Shown here one piece after another: positions 18,076 through 27,200 of a DNA stretch of 64,000 bases (within the stretch, counting starts at the first letter, position 1; the number at the start of each line of letters is the position of its first letter). The notes under the pieces were generated by a model that saw nothing but the letters and a program-made list of their open reading frames with translations, had not been told where the DNA came from and did no database searches. Origin of the DNA: Chitinophaga sp. Ak27 (GTDB taxonomy: Bacteria > Bacteroidota > Bacteroidia > Chitinophagales > Chitinophagaceae); assembly GCF_012726295.1 (NCBI RefSeq), contig NZ_JABAOB010000008.1, positions 1 through 64,000 of the forward strand, in the 5' to 3' direction. A program made the translations under genes and the position numbers.

Positions 18076-18342
18076 GTGGAAAAGTTGATGGCGGATCTGA
18101 AAGCGCAGATCATAGAACAATTGAATTTACATGAGGTAGCACCGGAAAGTATCGGCGATGATCAGCCGCTGTTTTCCAAAGAAGGGTTAGGGCTTGATTC
18201 TATCGATGCGCTGGAACTGATTGTATTGCTGCAACAGCATTATAACATCCGCATTGCCAACCCAGAAGAGGGGCCAAAAATTTTTCAGTCCGTGCGTACC
18301 ATGGCTGAATACATTACTGCCAATCAAACCATCAAGGCATGA
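18076..18342 (+). CDS. Acyl carrier protein 2
   Basis: An 88-residue carrier protein with phosphopantetheine site Ser42 in GLGLDSIDALEL. It is clearly different from ACP 1 (LDLDSLDYIDM), so the two probably serve separate steps, as ApeE and ApeF do in the gammaproteobacterial pathway. The start is GTG 18076 or ATG 18088. It overlaps the following ketosynthase by 4 nt (ATGA). Confidence 0.88.
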   Translation: MEKLMADLKAQIIEQLNLHEVAPESIGDDQPLFSKEGLGLDSIDALELIVLLQQHYNIRIANPEEGPKIFQSVRTMAEYITANQTIKA

Positions 18343-19532
18343 GTGAAAAGGTGTGGATAGCAGGTGGTGGTGTGATCAGTGGTATAGGGCTGGATGTACC
18401 CGCCTGTATAAAGTCATTCCGCGACATGCAACCAGGAATGGCTGCTATGCAGTACCTGCCTTCCGTGCATCGCAACACCTTTCCGGTAGCGGAAGTAAAA
18501 GCCGATAATGCTACGCTGGCCGATATGGCCCGTATGCCAGAAAATATCAGCCGTACGGCCCTGCTCAGCATGATTGCTGCCCGCGAAGCGTGGCAGTCCA
18601 GCGGGTTGGACGATATTTCCCATTACCGGGTAGGATTTGTGTCGGGTAATACGGTGGGAGGAATGGATAAAACAGAAGATTTCTTCGGTGACTTCCTCGC
18701 CAATCCCCGCGGTGGCCGTTTGCACCAGGTAGCTCACCACGAATGCGGCAGCATTACCGAGCTGGTAGCCGATATGCTGGGTATCCGGCATCATGTGTCT
18801 ACTATCAGCACGGCCTGTTCTTCCGGTGCTAATGCGCTGATGTATGGCGCCCGTTTGATCCGCAATAATATTGTGGATGTAGTGATTGCCGGTGGCACCG
18901 ACTCCCTTACCCGGTTTACCCTGAATGGTTTCAATACGCTAATGATCCTTGATCAGCAGCCTTGCCGCCCTTTCGACGATACCCGTACAGGGCTCAACCT
19001 CGGTGAAGGCGCCGGGTATGTGGTGCTGGTATCCGATAGCCTGGCCGCTCAATTGCAGCCATGGTGCCGCCTCAGCGGCTTTGCCAACGCCAACGACGCC
19101 TATCACCAAACAGCCTCCTCTCCCGATGGCACCGGTAACTACCTGGCCATGAAGGGAGCGCTGGATATGAGCGGTGTTCAACCGCAGCAAGTAGGCTATA
19201 TCAACTTACATGGTACCGGTACACAAAACAATGATGTATCGGAAGGAATAGCGATCAATAAACTCTTTGCACCGCATTTCCCGGCCATGAGCTCTACCAA
19301 ATCGTTCACCGGACATACATTGGGAGCCAGCGGGGGAATAGAGGCGGTATTTTCAGCTTTGGCTATAAAAGAGGGAATCATCTATCCCAATGCCCGTTTT
19401 GAACACCAGATGAAAGAGTTACCATTTTCACCGGCTACTGCTTTTTCTACCGGCCACGACCTGCAACACGTCATGTCTAACTCGTTTGGGTTTGGTGGAA
19501 ATTGTTCCAGCCTGGTATTTTCTAAAGCGTAA
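18339..19532 (+). CDS. Beta-ketoacyl-ACP synthase, active KS 3
   Basis: Condensing enzyme of 397 residues with Cys160 (STACSSG), His291 (NLHGTGT) and His326 (FTGHTLGASGG), plus a C-terminal SNSFGFGGN loop. It is followed after 25 nt by a degenerate KS (19558-20622). Adjacent KS and chain-length-factor genes are the hallmark of type II polyketide systems, so this is the best candidate for the main extending KS, equivalent to ApeO. Confidence 0.88.
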   Translation: MSEKVWIAGGGVISGIGLDVPACIKSFRDMQPGMAAMQYLPSVHRNTFPVAEVKADNATLADMARMPENISRTALLSMIAAREAWQSSGLDDISHYRVGFVSGNTVGGMDKTEDFFGDFLANPRGGRLHQVAHHECGSITELVADMLGIRHHVSTISTACSSGANALMYGARLIRNNIVDVVIAGGTDSLTRFTLNGFNTLMILDQQPCRPFDDTRTGLNLGEGAGYVVLVSDSLAAQLQPWCRLSGFANANDAYHQTASSPDGTGNYLAMKGALDMSGVQPQQVGYINLHGTGTQNNDVSEGIAINKLFAPHFPAMSSTKSFTGHTLGASGGIEAVFSALAIKEGIIYPNARFEHQMKELPFSPATAFSTGHDLQHVMSNSFGFGGNCSSLVFSKA

Positions 19533-19557
19533 CGCTGCTAAAAAAGTTAACGACTAC

Positions 19558-20622
19558 ATGAATATCTACATCAATGGCACCGGTTGTATATCTCCGCAGA
19601 ACACTGCGCAAGGAGGGCCTTTGCTGGCTGCTCCGAGGGAATATGAACAAGTGAGGCTGGCCACCGTAGATCCTGATTATAAACAGTGGATTGACGTAAA
19701 GCAGATCCGTCGCATGAGCCGCGTGGTAAAAATGGGCGTAGCGGCAGCTAACCTGAGCCTGGAGACCGCCGGCATCACCTTACCGGATGCTATCATCACC
19801 GGTACTGCTTACGGATGCCTCGACGATACTGGCGTATTTTTAACCAAAATGGTGAACCAGCAGGAAGAAATGCTGACGCCAACAGCCTTTATACAAAGCA
19901 CCCACAACACCGTAGCCGGGCAGATAGCCCTGCTGCTGGGATGTAACGGGTACAACAATACTTTTGTACACCGCGGGTTTTCTTTCGAAAATGCCCTGCT
20001 TGATGCCATCATGATCTTAAAAGAAGGCACAGCAAAACATATACTGGCCGGCGGCATGGACGAAATTACCAACTACAGCCACCAGGTATTGTCCCGTTTC
20101 GGCATTTATAAGAAAGCGCCGGTAAAAACAATGGAATTGCTCAACAGCCCCGATACCGGCACCATTGCCGGCGAAGGCGCCGCATTTTTTGCGTTGGGCG
20201 TTACCAGCGCCCCAGGCACCGCAGCCACATTAACAGGCGTTAGCACCTTGTACAAACCGCTGTGGGAGGGAGAAGTGATTGGCCATATTATGAAATTCCT
20301 GGAAGACCATCACTGCACACCAGCCGATATAGATCTGCTGGTAACCGGCAGAAATGGAGACATTGACCAGGATGAAATGTATGAAGAAGTTGCCGCCGCA
20401 TTGTTTCCCGACCACGCAGAAGCCAGCTTCAAACATCTCTGTGGCGAATATCCTACCGCTGCGGCCTTTGGACTGTGGATGGCCAACGCCATTATCGCAG
20501 AACAAGCCGTTCCGGAAGCAGCCGTATTCTACGGTCATGCACCAAAGAAAATCAACAGGATTCTATTGTATAACCATCACCAGGGAACACACCATTCCTT
20601 TGTACTCCTCACCGCATGCTGA
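19558..20622 (+). CDS. Degenerate ketosynthase, chain-length-factor-like
   Basis: A full KS-length protein of 354 residues without the nucleophile. Where active KS proteins have xACxSG it reads FVHRGFSFENA (residues 136-146), and no HGT or GHT catalytic His motif is found. It is therefore the likely chain-length factor paired with KS 3 directly upstream, equivalent in role to ApeC. ATG 19558 gives the normal N terminus MNIYINGTGCIS; an earlier in-frame ATG at 19486 lies inside KS 3 and would add 24 residues unlike a KS start. It overlaps the deacetylase gene by 7 nt. Confidence 0.82.
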   Translation: MNIYINGTGCISPQNTAQGGPLLAAPREYEQVRLATVDPDYKQWIDVKQIRRMSRVVKMGVAAANLSLETAGITLPDAIITGTAYGCLDDTGVFLTKMVNQQEEMLTPTAFIQSTHNTVAGQIALLLGCNGYNNTFVHRGFSFENALLDAIMILKEGTAKHILAGGMDEITNYSHQVLSRFGIYKKAPVKTMELLNSPDTGTIAGEGAAFFALGVTSAPGTAATLTGVSTLYKPLWEGEVIGHIMKFLEDHHCTPADIDLLVTGRNGDIDQDEMYEEVAAALFPDHAEASFKHLCGEYPTAAAFGLWMANAIIAEQAVPEAAVFYGHAPKKINRILLYNHHQGTHHSFVLLTAC

Positions 20623-21395
20623 ACAACAGGATCGTAAATATCATCGCCGTAGTGAGCCTCCTGGTATTAGTATGCCTGGACAAGCTCATGGGATATGATA
20701 TACCATTCTGGTACTATGGCCTTCCCATACTGATTTACTTGCCCTTTACCATCCACGGCGCTATCAATATTGAGGCGAACTTTTTTATGAAGGTACAATG
20801 CCAGGCAGATACAACCGAGAAGGTGATAGCCCTGTCTTTCGATGACGGTCCGCAAACGGAATATACCCCTGTTATCCTGGATATCTTAAGGGAAGAACAG
20901 GCGCCTGCCGCGTTTTTCTGCATCGGGAAAAATATTGCAGGCAATGAACCATTGCTGAAACGCATTTACCAGGAAGGACATGTAATAGGCAACCATACCT
21001 ATTCCCATCATTTCTGGTTTGATATGAAACTGTCGTCCAATATGCTGACAGACATGCAGCAGATGGACGCGCTTACCGTAGATGCTACCGGCCTGCATCC
21101 GCGGTTGTTTCGTCCACCTTATGGCGTTACCAACCCCAACCTGGCCAGGGCCGTAAAAGCCGGCAATTACCTACCGGTGGGCTGGAATATCCGCTCTCTC
21201 GATACCGTAGCCAAAGATGGAGAAACATTGTTGCACAGGATATTAACACAACTTAAACCCGGCGCCGTTATCCTGTTGCATGATACCTGTAAGATAACCG
21301 CCGATATATTACCACAACTGATCCGCGGTATCCGCCAACAAGGATACCGGCTGGAAAGAATTGATAAAATGTTAAACGTGAGAGCTTATGTGTAA
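20616..21395 (+). CDS. NodB-type polysaccharide deacetylase-family protein
   Basis: A 259-residue protein with two N-terminal hydrophobic segments (~8-22 and ~32-48) and a NodB domain. The metal and catalytic residues are present: Asp76-Asp77 in SFDDGP, His127 and His131 in NHTYSH, and RPPYG. The C-terminal LHD motif is VILLHDTC. It is probably membrane anchored. The usual substrate is N-acetylated sugar; in this operon it may act on a glycan carrier or on an amide or acyl group of the pigment, which is a guess. Confidence 0.82.
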   Translation: MLNNRIVNIIAVVSLLVLVCLDKLMGYDIPFWYYGLPILIYLPFTIHGAINIEANFFMKVQCQADTTEKVIALSFDDGPQTEYTPVILDILREEQAPAAFFCIGKNIAGNEPLLKRIYQEGHVIGNHTYSHHFWFDMKLSSNMLTDMQQMDALTVDATGLHPRLFRPPYGVTNPNLARAVKAGNYLPVGWNIRSLDTVAKDGETLLHRILTQLKPGAVILLHDTCKITADILPQLIRGIRQQGYRLERIDKMLNVRAYV

Positions 21396-22020
21396 ATGGA
21401 TTTTATTTTTGCTTTGTTCCGTAGCAAGCCTGCAAATACAGGCGCAAACGGGGTTTAAGCCGGTGACCGACCTGGCCCCGCTGAAACAGCAGTTTGCCAC
21501 CGCGGCACAGCGTACCCAGAGTATTCAATGCGATTTTGTGCAGGAGAAAAACCTGAGCATGCTATCTGATAAGATTGTATCTAAAGGCAAGTTCTGGTTT
21601 AAGAAAGATAATAAGGTAAGAATGGAATATATGCAGCCATCCTATTACCTGCTGGTCATCAACGGGAAAGATATCCGGATTAAAGATGCCCAGAAAGAAA
21701 ATAAAGTGTCTGGGAAAAGCAATAAGCTGTTCGAACAAATCAATAAAATTACGGTCGACTGCGTACGCGGAACAGTACTGGACAACGCCGATTTTACCAC
21801 CAAGGCTACAGAGAACAGCCAGTCCTACCGCCTGGAGCTGACGCCAGTAAACAAGGTGATGAAAGAATATTTCAAAACAATTGTGCTGCTGGTAGACAAA
21901 CAGGATTATTCTGTATCTAAAATTACGATGGCAGAATCGTCTGGTGATGACACGACCATTAATTTTTTACATAAACAGCTGAATGCAGCCATTGCTGATG
22001 CGGTATTTTCGGTTAAGTAA
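21388..22020 (+). CDS. LolA-like periplasmic lipoprotein carrier
   Basis: Exported protein of 210 residues. The signal peptide ends at SLQIQAQ, and the rest fits the LolA/LolB open-barrel family (AQRTQSIQCDFVQEKNLSMLSDKIVSKGKFWF, where the strand pattern and FxQ-K segment are typical). Aryl-polyene operons usually carry such a protein, thought to ferry the hydrophobic pigment lipid across the periplasm. It overlaps the deacetylase by 8 nt and the next gene by 23 nt. Confidence 0.8.
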   Translation: MCKWILFLLCSVASLQIQAQTGFKPVTDLAPLKQQFATAAQRTQSIQCDFVQEKNLSMLSDKIVSKGKFWFKKDNKVRMEYMQPSYYLLVINGKDIRIKDAQKENKVSGKSNKLFEQINKITVDCVRGTVLDNADFTTKATENSQSYRLELTPVNKVMKEYFKTIVLLVDKQDYSVSKITMAESSGDDTTINFLHKQLNAAIADAVFSVK

Positions 22021-22621
22021 TATTGCCTGGATCGCTCTGCTGGTGACCAGCTGCCGCTCGGTGTACAAAGGCTTGCAGCCTGCCGCCGGTGATGTAAACT
22101 GTATCCGGCAATTCAGCCCGCAGTTTACATCTTCGCTGTATAGTACCCAGGTCGACATCTTAAAGCGTCATCTCAGCGGCCTCCTGTTTTTTAAACAAAT
22201 GCCGGATAGCAGTACCCGCGTGGTATTTGCCAACGAAATGGGATTTAAGTTCTTTGATTTTGAATTTGATAAAAACGGGCAGTTCACCAAACACTACCTG
22301 ATGGCCAAAATGGACAAAAAAGCCGTAGTGAAAACATTGCAGCAGGATTTTGCACTAGTGCTGCTACGCCCGGATCTGACTAAGGCGCATGTAGCCACAG
22401 ATAGCCGTTACCGTTATGTGGTATTGCCAACGGAAAAAGGAAATAATTACTACATCACCGATACTTCCTGTACGCAGCTGGTAAGAATAGAAAAATCATC
22501 CCGCCGTCGCCCTGCTGTTTCGGTATGGATGCAGCATTACACGAATGGCGTGCCTGATTCGATCAATATCCGTCATGAGCACTTCAAATTCAATATCTCC
22601 CTGCAAAAGGTAGAAAAATAG
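21998..22621 (+). CDS. Putative lipoprotein of unknown function
   Basis: A 207-residue protein whose N terminus ends in a lipobox (LLVTSCRS, Cys19), so it is probably a membrane-anchored lipoprotein. No known domain was recognised; the body has a mixed beta-rich composition. Its start overlaps the LolA-like gene by 23 nt, suggesting the two proteins are made together and may act as a LolA/LolB-like pair. ATG 21983 is an alternative start five codons upstream. Confidence 0.7.
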   Translation: MRYFRLSNIAWIALLVTSCRSVYKGLQPAAGDVNCIRQFSPQFTSSLYSTQVDILKRHLSGLLFFKQMPDSSTRVVFANEMGFKFFDFEFDKNGQFTKHYLMAKMDKKAVVKTLQQDFALVLLRPDLTKAHVATDSRYRYVVLPTEKGNNYYITDTSCTQLVRIEKSSRRRPAVSVWMQHYTNGVPDSINIRHEHFKFNISLQKVEK

Positions 22622-22650
22622 TATCAACATCATTTAAATCATCATACTTC

Positions 22651-23010
22651 ATGTTAGCAGGCAATTTTTATAACGTTACAGCACAATCACAGGAACCAGG
22701 ACAGGTGACCACTACTATTGAACTGAATGCGGGACATCCCATTTTTCAGGGTCATTTTCCTGAACACCCTGTGGTGCCCGGCGTATGCATGATGCAAACC
22801 ATTACAGAAGTACTGGAGAGCGCATTGCAGAAGAAGGTCTCCCTGAAGAAAGCGAACCAGATGAAGTTCCTGCAAATGATAGACCCGGTACAGCAGCCCC
22901 TGATAGATGTATCCGTAGTGTATAAAGAAGAAGAGAGCGGCTGGAAAGTAACAGCCACCCTGAAGCGGGAAGACAAAACATTTATGAAGTTCCAGGGCAT
23001 ATTTAACTGA
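22651..23010 (+). CDS. Hotdog dehydratase subunit, ApeI-like (keeps His, Glu replaced by Gln)
   Basis: A 119-residue FabZ/FabA-like protein. The active-site strand is complete: HPIFQGHFPEHPVVPGV with His35. The acidic partner, 14 residues on, is Gln49 in CMMQTITE, where FabZ has Glu. Dehydratase activity alone is therefore doubtful. With the Glu-bearing partner at 12302-12727 it could form one composite active site, since in FabZ the His and Glu come from opposite subunits. It lies 29 nt after the lipoprotein and directly abuts the glycosyltransferase. Confidence 0.82.
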   Translation: MLAGNFYNVTAQSQEPGQVTTTIELNAGHPIFQGHFPEHPVVPGVCMMQTITEVLESALQKKVSLKKANQMKFLQMIDPVQQPLIDVSVVYKEEESGWKVTATLKREDKTFMKFQGIFN

Positions 23011-24204
23011 GTGACGAACGTACCTACACATAACGACCATTTTGAGCGTCACCGCGCGGCGGTGCTGATTCCTACGTACAACAACGCAGGTACCCTCGGC
23101 GCGGTATTATCCGATGCGCTGACGTACACGAACCATGTAATAGTGGTAAATGACGGAGCCACCGATGAAACGCTCGCCGTACTGGAACAATATCCCGGTC
23201 TGCAATTGGTATCGTATAGCCCTAACCGTGGTAAAGGCGCTGCTTTGCGCCGTGGATTTTCCTATGCGTTGCAACAAGGCTATCACTACGTGATTACCAT
23301 GGATGCCGACGGGCAGCATTTTGCCACCGATCTGCCAGCCATGGTGCAACAAATAGAAGAGCAGCCTGGGGCATTGATCATTGGTGCGCGCAACCTGCAA
23401 CAGGAAAATATGCCCGGTAAGAATACTACCGCCAATAAAATATCTAATTTCTGGTTCTGGGTAACCACCGGGTTGAAAGGGCCCGATACACAATCCGGCT
23501 ACCGGCTGTATCCCCTGCTTCGCATGGGGAAAATGAATTTCTTTTGTACCAAATACGAATTCGAAATAGAGGTGCTGGTACGCAGCGCCTGGAAAGGTAT
23601 TAAAGTGAACTGGACACCGGTGAAAGTGTACTATCCGCCGCCGGAAGAGCGGGTATCGCATTTCCGGCCGTTCCGCGACTTCGTGCGGATATCGATACTT
23701 AATACGGTACTGGTACTGGTAACTTTCCTGTATATTAAGCCTCGCGACTTTATCCGTTTCCTGTTGAAAAAGGAGAACTGGAAGCGGATGTGGAAAGAAG
23801 AAGTGTTGAAAGCGGAAGAATCTAATGTCAGGAAAGCCGCATCTATAGGGTTTGGCGTGTTCATGGGCATTGTACCTATCTGGGGCGCGCAATTACTGGT
23901 GGCGATACTGGTATCCATTAAACTGAAATTGAATAAAGCATTGGTATTGTTGTCGGCGCATATCAGTACGCCGCCGTTTACTCCCTTCATTATGTTCGCC
24001 GGCTTTTACACCGGTCGCATCTGGATGGGGCAGACCGCGAAAGACCTGGTATTTAAGGATGGTATTACCTTCCAGACCTTCCGCGACAATATGCTGCAAT
24101 TTATAGTGGGCAGTGTTACACTGGCCGTACTGGCGGGTATCGCCGCCTGGCTGCTGAGTTGGATGTTGTTGGGAATGTTTAGAAAAGAGAAAAAAAATGG
24201 GTAG
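23011..24204 (+). CDS. Glycosyltransferase family 2 fused to DUF2062
   Basis: A 397-residue protein with an N-terminal GT2 domain (residues ~15-235) showing AVLIPTYNN, NRGKGAALRRGF and the nucleotide-sugar metal site DADGQH (DxD-like), then a C-terminal membrane domain of the DUF2062 type (~245-390: GFGVFMGIVPIWGAQ, HISTPPFTPFI). It probably transfers a sugar, from a nucleotide sugar or polyprenyl phosphate sugar, to the lipid-linked pigment or its anchor. The start is GTG directly after the dehydratase stop. It overlaps the next gene by 8 nt. Confidence 0.83.
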   Translation: MTNVPTHNDHFERHRAAVLIPTYNNAGTLGAVLSDALTYTNHVIVVNDGATDETLAVLEQYPGLQLVSYSPNRGKGAALRRGFSYALQQGYHYVITMDADGQHFATDLPAMVQQIEEQPGALIIGARNLQQENMPGKNTTANKISNFWFWVTTGLKGPDTQSGYRLYPLLRMGKMNFFCTKYEFEIEVLVRSAWKGIKVNWTPVKVYYPPPEERVSHFRPFRDFVRISILNTVLVLVTFLYIKPRDFIRFLLKKENWKRMWKEEVLKAEESNVRKAASIGFGVFMGIVPIWGAQLLVAILVSIKLKLNKALVLLSAHISTPPFTPFIMFAGFYTGRIWMGQTAKDLVFKDGITFQTFRDNMLQFIVGSVTLAVLAGIAAWLLSWMLLGMFRKEKKNG

Positions 24205-27200
24205 TCTTTTTGTAGCGATATATAACTTTTTTGAACAGCGCAAATTCTGGCTGTGGTGCTGCACCCTGCTCAGCTTTTTGCTGGTAGGATATTTTGCTGC
24301 ACAAATTAAGCTGGAAGAAGATATCACAAAAATATTACCGCAGGATAAGAAACTGGATAAACTGCAACAGGTATTCCAGGACTCCCGCTTTGCAGACAAG
24401 CTGATTGTCACCATCTCTCAAAAAGATACTACCCAGGCTGCCCAACCCGACAGCCTTACCGCCTATGCTGCAGACCTGGCTACACAGGCCGGCGCTCAGC
24501 TATCGCCCTACATAAAACAAATACAATCGCAGGCACAGGATTCCATGGTCATGGGATTGATGCAGGTGATACAACAACACCTGCCTATTTTCCTCGAGGA
24601 AAAAGACTATGTGAAGATAGATAGTTTATTACAGCCTGCTAAATTGCAGGAATCGCTGCAATACGATTACAATACCCTCATTTCACCAGCAGGACTGGTG
24701 CTGAAGAAGATGATACAGGCCGACCCGGTGGGTATTTCCTGGATAGGCATCCGAAAGTTGCAACATCTCCAGGTAGACGATCAGTATGAGCTGTACGATA
24801 ACTATGTGATCACCAAAGATCATAAGCATGTGCTGATCTTTATTACGCCTGCGAATCCACCGGGGGCAACAAAGATTAATGCGCAGTTCCTGCGGGGGCT
24901 GGATAAAATAAAAGACAGCCTGGATCAGCATTATCCCGGTGTAGCAGCCTCCTATTTCGGAGGTACGGCTGTATCGGTTGGCAATGCCACCCAGCTGAGG
25001 CAGGATACCTTTTTAACACAAGGCATTACCATTGTATTGCTGGTAGTGTTGATTGCCCTGTTTTTCCGGAAGAAAAGATCACCGGTACTGGTGATGTTAC
25101 CTGTGATTTTCGGAGGCCTCTTTTCACTGGCCTGGATATACGTTGTAAAAGGACATATTTCGGTAATGGCTATGGGGGCGGGCGCCGTAGTATTGGGTAT
25201 TGCGGTGAACTATTCGCTGCATGTATTTAATCATTATCGCCATTCCCACGATATCCGGGAGGTGATCAACGACCTGGCGATGCCTATGACCCTTGGCAGC
25301 TTTACTACCGTAGGCGGTTTTTTCTGTCTGCAGTTTGTAGAATCGCCTATGCTGCGCGATGTGGGATTGTTTGCGGCGCTTAGCCTGGTAGGAGCGGCTT
25401 TATTTTCATTGGTGTTCCTGCCTCACTGGATCGTGATCGGGCAACATGCACGGCAGCAGCACGCGCATCACGACAACTGGCTGGATAAATTATCTGCTTA
25501 CAAACCGGAGAAAAATAAATACCTGGTAGGCGCTATTTTCCTGCTCACTATTGTATTCTTTTATACCGCGCGCAACGTATCCTTTGAAAGCGATATGATG
25601 CGCATGAATTACATGACGCCGCAATTGAAAGCCGCAGAAGCGCATCTCAATGCGGTGAACACTTATATTGCCCAGTCGGTATACGTGGTTTCTGATGGGC
25701 GCAACCTGGAAAGTGCACTGGAAAATGGGGAACAGCTGATGCCTGTGATACAGCAGTTGCAGGAAAAGGGAATCGTGAAAAAGTATGCCGGCGTACAGGC
25801 GTTGTTATTATCTGAAAAAGAGCAACAGTCGCGCATCGATCGTTGGAACCATTACTGGCAGGCTGCCGGCGCCAATAAGCGAGCTGCTTTGCTCGCCTAC
25901 CTGCGCCAGGAAGGCGCCCGCTTCGGCTTTAGCGCTACTGCATTCAACAACTTTGATGCGTTACTGCATAAAGACTTTCGGCCGTTGTCGGCGGAGGCGG
26001 TAAAGACCCTGCAAAGCGGCAACCTGGGCGATTTCATTATACAAAAGAATGGCGCTACTTCGGTGGTAACGCTGCTGAAGGTAGATCCCGCCCACAAACA
26101 GGCGGTGTACAGCGCAATGGAAAACCTGCCCGGTACTACGGTGCTCGACAAACAATACGCCGCTAACAGGTTGGTAGAAGTAATCAAAGATGAGTTCAAC
26201 AGCATCGCCTGGATGACCTCCCTGCTGGTATTTTTCGCCTTGTTGCTGTCGTACGGCCGCATTGAGCTGGCGCTGATTACCTTTATCCCCATGGCCGTGA
26301 GCTGGATTTGGATACTAGGAATTATGGGGCTGTTTGGTATCAAGTTCAACATTGTCAATATCATCCTTTCCACGTTTATTTTTGGTTTGGGAGATGACTA
26401 CAGCATCTTTATGATGGACGGGCTGTTGCAGGAATACAAGACCGGCAAGAAAACCCTTTCATCTTTCAAATCCTCCATTTTCCTGTCGGCCATTACTACC
26501 GTACTCGGATTAGGCGTACTGATCTTTGCAAAGCATCCTTCGCTGAAATCTATTGCCCTGATATCCATTATCGGGATCAGCACGGTGGTATTGATTTCCC
26601 AGGTGATTATCCCATTCCTGTTCAACTGGCTGATCACCAACCGTATAAAAAAGAACTACGCTCCCTGGACCCTGAAAGGGTGGAGCTTATCGGTATTTTC
26701 CTTTACTTATTTTACGGTAGGATGCCTGTTGCTGACGGTCATAGGTACGGTATTGATCCGCTTAAATCCTTTCAATAAGGAAAAAGGTAAACTATTATAC
26801 CACCGCATTCTTTCAGCTTATACACATAGCGTATTGTACATTATGGGGAATGTGAAGAAACGCATTATCAATCCTGCCAATGAGCAGTTTGAGAAGCCGG
26901 CCGTGATCATCAGTAACCACCAGTCTTTCCTGGATATCCTGGTGTCTACCATGCTGCATCCCAAGGTGATACTGCTTACTAACCAGTGGGTATGGCGCTC
27001 GCCGGTATTCGGAGCCGTGGTGCGGCTGGCCGACTATTACCCGGTAGCTGATGGTGCGGAAGGGGCTATTGAGAAGTTAAAACAACGCGTGGCAGAAGGT
27101 TATTCCATTGTGGTATACCCTGAAGGTACCCGTTCTCCCGATCCCGTTATTAAGCGGTTTCATAAAGGCGCCTTCTATATTGCAGAACAGCTGGGCCTGG

